Positions 31,396 through 36,950 of a stretch of 36,950 bases of DNA are shown piece by piece; the first letter of the stretch is position 1, and each line of letters begins with the position of its first letter. The translations under genes were made by a program, and so were the position numbers. Location: assembly GCA_944392625.1 (NCBI GenBank), contig CALXXG010000086.1:1-36950 (forward strand). Direction: 5' to 3'. The stretch comes from an uncultured Rickettsiales bacterium (lineage in GTDB: Bacteria > Pseudomonadota > Alphaproteobacteria > Rickettsiales > UBA1997). Below the pieces are notes generated by a model. The model did no database searches. It was not told the DNA's origin and saw nothing but the letters and a program-made list of their open reading frames with translations.

Positions 31396-34376
31396 TAAAG
31401 AATTTAATAAAGAATTTCATAAGTATATTTATTTTAACAACAACTCTATCAACTACTTTTATTAGCAGTGCATTTGCTTTAGCTGACCGTCCATTACAAC
31501 AAAGCTATGATGTAAGAACAACAAGTGATGGTGTAAATATCTTTAAAACTACTTTACCTGCATTAAATGCTAATTTATATTTATCTGAAACTAAAGGGGG
31601 TGATTTAACGATTGATCTTACCAATACATATTGTACAACATATGCTGCGATATATGCTGTAGCTATGTATTTTGGTAATGCTGTCGTTAGACTTTCTGCA
31701 ACGGCTACACTGTTAGTAATGGCTGCTGTTATATATGGTGTTGCCAGAACTGCCTATAATAATTTTGAATTATGCGGTGCTGATTGGCTTGTGTGGGGTA
31801 GTGATTTAGATTTTGGTGCAGAGAGTGCCAGTGTATTAAAAGACGTAAATAGATATTATCCAACTAAAGGAGCATTTGGCGGATCTATAAAATATGATGT
31901 TATAACTTGCAATAGGGAAATTGAAAGATGCAACAGGTTAGATAAGGACTTTATGGAAAAAACCGGTAATAGAACATATTTAACAATTAATGATAGAGTG
32001 TTTAGAGAAAGATTATATAATGGTGTAGAAATTCAAAATCCAAATTGTACAGATCCGAGAGAAGAGGCAAAAAATTATGACGTTAATCAGGGTAAAACAA
32101 CCTTTCCACAGCTATATTATATGAGAGGTTCTGATATGGGTAATTATGCATGTGAAAGATTTTTGCAGTATAAAACATCTGATGGGGATAAATTTGATGA
32201 AGCATATGAATGTTGTAAACAAGCAAGTAAAAGCGTATGTATAATGGATAAAAGATCTGTGATGGGTGATGCCAGTGGCATGGTTGGCAATTTTTGTTCT
32301 ATAGATGATGAAAAATGTTGGGTTAATGGTATACAGCTTGAAATATTTGAATCAACAACTGGAAATCCAGGAAAATATTGTGCTAGAACCTATAGCTTAT
32401 GCCCATATAATTTTAATCTACAGCATGGTACAGAAAAAAAGAAATTTTTTGATAAAGAATCAAGTGTTGATTCGGAGAATAATGTTACCACTGAAGACGA
32501 ATGCTATGATAATGCTACAGATCAACCTTTGCCTTGTCAGGGTAAAATTAAGAATTTTTATCAATATGACAGACATTGTGTAATTGTTGAAGAATATCCA
32601 GATCAGCCATTTGTAGATTTAAATACATATGCACCTTTTATTGATAAATCATGTATAAACTTAGTTGGCAGTTCTCACAATACAACGGGATACGCTTCCT
32701 ATGAGGGATATCAAAGAATTTTTAAGACATATAGATCATTCACAGCTCCAATCGCGGAATGTTTATCTGAAACTTTAAAAAATGTTTTAACAAATACAGC
32801 AGGACATACAAAATGTAAAGGACTTGATAAGAACGATACGAATATATTTCCTGACGAAGGAGAAGATTGTTCAAAAAAAGGTGGTGCTGCATTTACAAAA
32901 GGAGATGATTTATTTGAGGCAATGGGGTCAAAATCTCCAACAATAAGATTATTGGAAGCTATACACGGTCTTATAATGTTAACACTAACAATCATGATAG
33001 TAATATATGGTTATGGCATATTAACAAATAGTGTAAAGCTTGATAGAAAAAGTATGGTTATAATGATGCTTAAAGTAGTTATAGTTGTATCATTTTCTGC
33101 AAATGATTGGTGGTATAAGCAAATATTTATGTTTACATACGGGTTTTCAAATACTTTTTCTATGATAACTTCAAAATTTGGATTTGATGATACAAAAGAT
33201 CAACAGGGAAATTATATAAAATATGACGGATGCTATTTTGGTGACATAAATGATATTTTATCAAAAGAAGACAATGAGTTGATAACACTGCCGGAAGGTG
33301 ATGAAAATAATTATTGGGAATACCCAGCTGATAGAAGATATGTAGCATTTTTTGATAGCATAGATTGTAAAATAAACAAATATTTGGGCGCGGCAATTAC
33401 ATTAGACGCTCCAAATTTACTTATGACACTAGCTATATCATTACTATGGCCATTTAATATAGGCATATATTTGGCTGCTGCTACATTTTTATTAGCATTT
33501 TTTGTCATAAATTTTGCAATAAAGGCTGTATACATTTTTGTGGCATCTTCAATAGCTATGTCAATAATGCTGTATGTTTCACCAATAATGATTCCTTGTA
33601 TTTTATTTAAAAGGACAAAGGGTATATTTGATAAATGGCTTAAAAATTTAATAAGTTTTGCGCTGCAACCAATGGTATTATTTTTGTTTGTTGGTGTTGC
33701 AATTACAATTATGGATAAATATACATTGGGTGAAGGAATATTTAAGGGAAAAGGTTTAGATAAAGAACTTGTATGCGGATATTCTTGTACTGATGAAAGT
33801 GGAGCTATATTGGATTATACTGGTGATAGAGGAAGCAGTGCTTTAGAAAAATTTACAACTACTTGCGGGTCTGATGGTAATGATAATATAAAAATAGTTG
33901 ATTTAAAAAGAAATAGTCCGTTGTGTTTTTTGAGTAATATGACTTCAAGCCCATGGTCATTATTGCATTCATTTGGCTTGTTTTTGCCTATGATAACAGA
34001 TGTAATATTATCTGATGTTATAAGCCTTCTAAGAGTTGCTTTCTTATTCTTTATATTAACTCAAGCGCTAGAAATGATTCCTGGCATTGCATCTAATTTA
34101 ACTGGTGGTAAAAAATTACCTGGAACAAAAGAAGGTAATCCATTTGATATATATAGAAAAGTTGTTGATATTGGTAAATTCATTTCAAAAGGTGCAAGAG
34201 GTGCTACTAGAAAGTTTGGACTTGGAGCAAAAAATTCTGCTCAAAACATCTATAACAGTGCTAGAGATTTTTTTAAGGGTGATGGAAAAGGTGGTGATTA
34301 CAAAGGAGATGAAGGCGACAAAGGTGACTCTGGCGATAAAGTAAAAAGTACAAAAACTGTCAACAATAATGAGTAA
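31392..34376 (+). CDS. virB6: Large VirB6/TrbL-like type IV secretion protein, first copy
   Basis: Polytopic inner-membrane channel component. 994 residues, much larger than the ~300-residue Agrobacterium VirB6 and like the extended rickettsial copies. A signal peptide (residues ~1-30, ending near ISSAFA) is followed by a hydrophobic segment at ~80-115. Then comes a long Cys-rich extracytoplasmic region to ~490 (CNREIERC, ACERFLQY, CPYNFNL). The VirB6 membrane core begins at ~510 (RLLEAIHGLIML and several helices to ~900). A hydrophilic C-terminal tail contains Gly-x-y-like residues (KGDEGDKGDSGDK). It overlaps virB4 by 4 bases and is followed by a paralogue after 22 bases. The FTAPIAECL motif recurs in the paralogue. 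Confidence 0.9.
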   Translation: MIKNLIKNFISIFILTTTLSTTFISSAFALADRPLQQSYDVRTTSDGVNIFKTTLPALNANLYLSETKGGDLTIDLTNTYCTTYAAIYAVAMYFGNAVVRLSATATLLVMAAVIYGVARTAYNNFELCGADWLVWGSDLDFGAESASVLKDVNRYYPTKGAFGGSIKYDVITCNREIERCNRLDKDFMEKTGNRTYLTINDRVFRERLYNGVEIQNPNCTDPREEAKNYDVNQGKTTFPQLYYMRGSDMGNYACERFLQYKTSDGDKFDEAYECCKQASKSVCIMDKRSVMGDASGMVGNFCSIDDEKCWVNGIQLEIFESTTGNPGKYCARTYSLCPYNFNLQHGTEKKKFFDKESSVDSENNVTTEDECYDNATDQPLPCQGKIKNFYQYDRHCVIVEEYPDQPFVDLNTYAPFIDKSCINLVGSSHNTTGYASYEGYQRIFKTYRSFTAPIAECLSETLKNVLTNTAGHTKCKGLDKNDTNIFPDEGEDCSKKGGAAFTKGDDLFEAMGSKSPTIRLLEAIHGLIMLTLTIMIVIYGYGILTNSVKLDRKSMVIMMLKVVIVVSFSANDWWYKQIFMFTYGFSNTFSMITSKFGFDDTKDQQGNYIKYDGCYFGDINDILSKEDNELITLPEGDENNYWEYPADRRYVAFFDSIDCKINKYLGAAITLDAPNLLMTLAISLLWPFNIGIYLAAATFLLAFFVINFAIKAVYIFVASSIAMSIMLYVSPIMIPCILFKRTKGIFDKWLKNLISFALQPMVLFLFVGVAITIMDKYTLGEGIFKGKGLDKELVCGYSCTDESGAILDYTGDRGSSALEKFTTTCGSDGNDNIKIVDLKRNSPLCFLSNMTSSPWSLLHSFGLFLPMITDVILSDVISLLRVAFLFFILTQALEMIPGIASNLTGGKKLPGTKEGNPFDIYRKVVDIGKFISKGARGATRKFGLGAKNSAQNIYNSARDFFKGDGKGGDYKGDEGDKGDSGDKVKSTKTVNNNE

Positions 34377-34398
34377 AAAATAATATTTAGGAGAAACA

Positions 34399-36950
34399 AT
34401 GAAAAATAAAAATATAGTTAAAGAAATAAAAAGTTACTCTGCAATTTTTTTATTTTTTATTTTGATATTTACATATTGCTCAAATAATATGACATTTGCT
34501 GCATCATATTGTAGTGATTACGGAGTAGATGAAAGTATAAATAAATTTCAAAGATGTAGAGAAAATTCAATAAAAGAAGACATAAACAATGCATCCAATT
34601 ATTTGGATATTGACGGAAACCTTCCTATTACTTGCGGAGATGTAGATGTTCCATTTAATCCATATAAAGAAGATGGCGATGATTATTATTATGACAGCAA
34701 AAACACAGCATGTTTAGCAGGAGCACTAACTATTAATATATCTTTAAGCGTGACATCAATTGCTGCTGGTTTGGCATGCGGAGGAGTGCAAGTAATTGAC
34801 AAAGCAATAAAAGATGGACATGGATGGAGAGCGGCTTATGAAATAGTTGATCAGATAATCAATGGGGCTGCTGGTATAGCTGAAGGTGCAGTGATTGGAA
34901 CTGTAGCTGATCCATTAATAACAATCCCTGCACAGGCCGGTGGAACAGCCGCGCAACTGATATTACTTGGTATTTCAACAACAAATTGGGCATGTGTAGG
35001 AATTGCTGGTGGAATTGCTACCGGCATATTGGTTGCTTATTACGCCTATATTGGTACACAACAATTACTTGAAAAAGAATACATAAATGATATAAAGACT
35101 TGTGGTTATGATTGGAACACATATGCTTATACACAATATGATATGGAGGCTCCATCAATAGAATGGTATCCTCAGTACGGATCATTTTCAAACTCATACA
35201 GTTATAAATTGGATAAAATAATAACTGGTGAATATAATTGTGATGAGTTTATTACTTTTTCTGGAAACGATAAAAAGAGTTATTCTAAAAATTCTAATGC
35301 AACAGCTTGTTCAAATCAGGCCAGCAGTTGTAAAGCTGCTTTGAGAGAATGCATGGCAAATCAAACAAACGATGTTAATCCGAACTTAAGTTTATGTATC
35401 AAAAGCTATGATAGTACATGTACTGAATCTTGCGCAAAATATTATGCGATATGTGAACCTATGTTAAGCACTTTAGATGGGGATGGATATTGTGTTAATC
35501 CAAGTGATGATGATGAATTTTGTAAAGATATATTTTCATATAGTAAAAATATTAAAAATAGGTATTATAGAGAAGCACTGTATAGGGGTAAAGAATATAA
35601 AATATCTACAACATATTATGGTGAAGAAGACGCATGTATAGATCCTAGAACTAATGAACAAAAAGGATATTCTGGTTTAGAGCAAAGATACTATTTTAAA
35701 GGGAAAGAAGCTGCCCAATATGCCTGTGGAAGATTCCAGTACAAAGGTGGTGGATGTATTCTAGCTGATGGAAGTTTTTCAAATAATGAAATTGAATGTA
35801 GGCAAGCTTTTGAAGATGCAAAAACATGTTGTGAAAATAGACGTGCTCTTGGAATATGTATATACGATTCAGAAAATAATGATAGAAATAATAACACAAT
35901 GTGTTTAAGATCTGGAAGCTCTGATTCAGATCCTGAAACTTGTACACTTGATGTCGGAACAATTAAGCCTAAATTTAAAGCTTATCAAAGTCAATATAAC
36001 AGTATTGATATTTGTATTAGAAGTGATAATTTTTGTCCATATGATTTTAACCTTTCAGGCGGAACAGAATTACAACAATTATATTGTGATGGCGAATATC
36101 TAGACTATGGTTGTTCAGACTATTATAAAATATGGAGAAAAGGTGCGATTAATTATCCAACTCAATCGTATGGACAAATAAAAAATTTCTGTTTTTATAG
36201 AGCCCATTGTACAGAGATGGGTGAAAGTGATTATGCGTTCCCTGAAATGACATCTAGCAAATATTTGCCTCAAGCTTGTTCTGATTTTATTGGAGATTCA
36301 AGAAATTTACCAGAACCTTTATCAGAGAGTGAGAATAGCAGCAAAGATAATGTTAATTTAAAGATGTTTAGAGGTTTTACCGCACCTATGGCTCAATGTA
36401 TAAGGGAAACAATATATAATATGTTCCATAATATTGCTGGAAGGTCTATCTGTATGGATGGCTCTACACCAAATGATGACGGATATTGTTCTACTGATAC
36501 AGAAAAATCATTAACAGATTTCAAAGAAGGAAAGGCTATTACTGAAGAGAATTTTCCTGAACAATATGATAGGTATAATAAATATTCAAGCTATAATGAT
36601 TATATAACAAGTACTTATGCAATGATAATAGGCGAGCAATTGGAAGAAAGTGAAAATATATTTTATAATATTCAAAAAAATGTGCAATTATTAATAAAGT
36701 TGGCAGCAGCTATAGCTATAATTGTTATAGGAATAACTTTCTTAATGAAAGGTGACTTAGATATATTTGGCGATCCTAAAAAGCCAAAAGCCATGATAGT
36801 TGGTATGTTAAAATTTGCAATAGTATTTTATTTTGCTGTTGGTGATGCATGGCAATCTCAATTCTATGATTGGATTGATAAATCAACTCAATATCTATAC
36901 TATAAAGCTTTTGATCTATCGTTAGTTGGCTATAAAGATTATAGAAGCTT
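34399..36950 (+). CDS. virB6: Large VirB6/TrbL-like type IV secretion protein, second copy (3' end outside window)
   Basis: The ATG at 34399 is preceded by the best Shine-Dalgarno in the window (AGGAG at 34389-34393). The frame is open to the window end, giving at least 850 residues. A signal peptide (MKNKN ... NMTFAAS, ~35 residues) is followed by hydrophobic segments at ~112-225 and a Cys-rich extracytoplasmic region (CENRRALGIC, CPYDFNLSGG). FRGFTAPMAQCIRETIYN matches FRSFTAPIAECL in the upstream copy. The first core membrane helix (VQLLIKLAAAIAIIVIGITFLM) lies near residue 755 and a second begins at ~800. It is clearly a tandem paralogue of the preceding gene. Rickettsiales typically carry several such copies in a row, so more probably follow. 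Confidence 0.9.
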   Translation, partial: MKNKNIVKEIKSYSAIFLFFILIFTYCSNNMTFAASYCSDYGVDESINKFQRCRENSIKEDINNASNYLDIDGNLPITCGDVDVPFNPYKEDGDDYYYDSKNTACLAGALTINISLSVTSIAAGLACGGVQVIDKAIKDGHGWRAAYEIVDQIINGAAGIAEGAVIGTVADPLITIPAQAGGTAAQLILLGISTTNWACVGIAGGIATGILVAYYAYIGTQQLLEKEYINDIKTCGYDWNTYAYTQYDMEAPSIEWYPQYGSFSNSYSYKLDKIITGEYNCDEFITFSGNDKKSYSKNSNATACSNQASSCKAALRECMANQTNDVNPNLSLCIKSYDSTCTESCAKYYAICEPMLSTLDGDGYCVNPSDDDEFCKDIFSYSKNIKNRYYREALYRGKEYKISTTYYGEEDACIDPRTNEQKGYSGLEQRYYFKGKEAAQYACGRFQYKGGGCILADGSFSNNEIECRQAFEDAKTCCENRRALGICIYDSENNDRNNNTMCLRSGSSDSDPETCTLDVGTIKPKFKAYQSQYNSIDICIRSDNFCPYDFNLSGGTELQQLYCDGEYLDYGCSDYYKIWRKGAINYPTQSYGQIKNFCFYRAHCTEMGESDYAFPEMTSSKYLPQACSDFIGDSRNLPEPLSESENSSKDNVNLKMFRGFTAPMAQCIRETIYNMFHNIAGRSICMDGSTPNDDGYCSTDTEKSLTDFKEGKAITEENFPEQYDRYNKYSSYNDYITSTYAMIIGEQLEESENIFYNIQKNVQLLIKLAAAIAIIVIGITFLMKGDLDIFGDPKKPKAMIVGMLKFAIVFYFAVGDAWQSQFYDWIDKSTQYLYYKAFDLSLVGYKDYRS

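Overview
The window is AT-rich bacterial DNA (roughly 30% G+C by eye) from what looks like a host-associated or otherwise reduced alphaproteobacterium. Three things point there: an aspartyl-tRNA synthetase of alphaproteobacterial type, an MtaB/ClpX/BamB/PriA housekeeping set, and a virB3-virB4-virB6-virB6 run of the kind typical of Rickettsiales. In that run the VirB6 proteins are very large, tandemly duplicated and Cys-rich. The species cannot be named from the sequence alone, and uncultured gut Alphaproteobacteria are an equally good guess.

Layout. Positions 1-4240 hold two convergent genes for Cys- and Gly-rich, probably surface-exposed proteins. A 23-bp perfect inverted repeat lies in the same codon phase in both genes, exactly where their alternative Gly-rich tails begin. 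This is the layout of an invertible (or gene-conversion) tail-switching locus. Positions 4243-7286 (minus strand) encode an AGCS sodium:amino-acid symporter and pyruvate kinase. Positions 7443-10320 (plus) hold an unknown coiled-coil protein, an orphan acetolactate-synthase small subunit and a broken type IV pilin gene. Positions 10370-15649 hold a phosphohexomutase, a large PPP-like metallophosphatase, clpX and a small rpmJ. Positions 15878-20884 (plus) hold a PiT-like transporter, prepilin peptidase, BamB and AspRS. Positions 20975-21400 are a G+C-elevated non-coding island rich in repeats and hairpins. Next come rpsD (minus), mtaB (plus, with a striking His/Cys-rich insertion), fba (minus), priA (plus, with a 24-bp tandem repeat expanded in frame), a HAD hydrolase and finally the type IV secretion cluster. 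The second VirB6 gene runs off the window end.

How the genes work together. Pyruvate kinase, class II aldolase and the phosphohexomutase indicate working glycolysis and sugar activation. PilD with the degraded pilin indicates a type IV pilus or type II secretion remnant. BamB belongs to outer-membrane assembly. VirB3/VirB4/VirB6 are the inner-membrane core and ATPase of a type IV secretion system. The most notable signals are the inverted-repeat tail switch, the metal-binding-like insert in MtaB, the octapeptide tandem repeat inside PriA, and the repeat island between aspS and rpsD.
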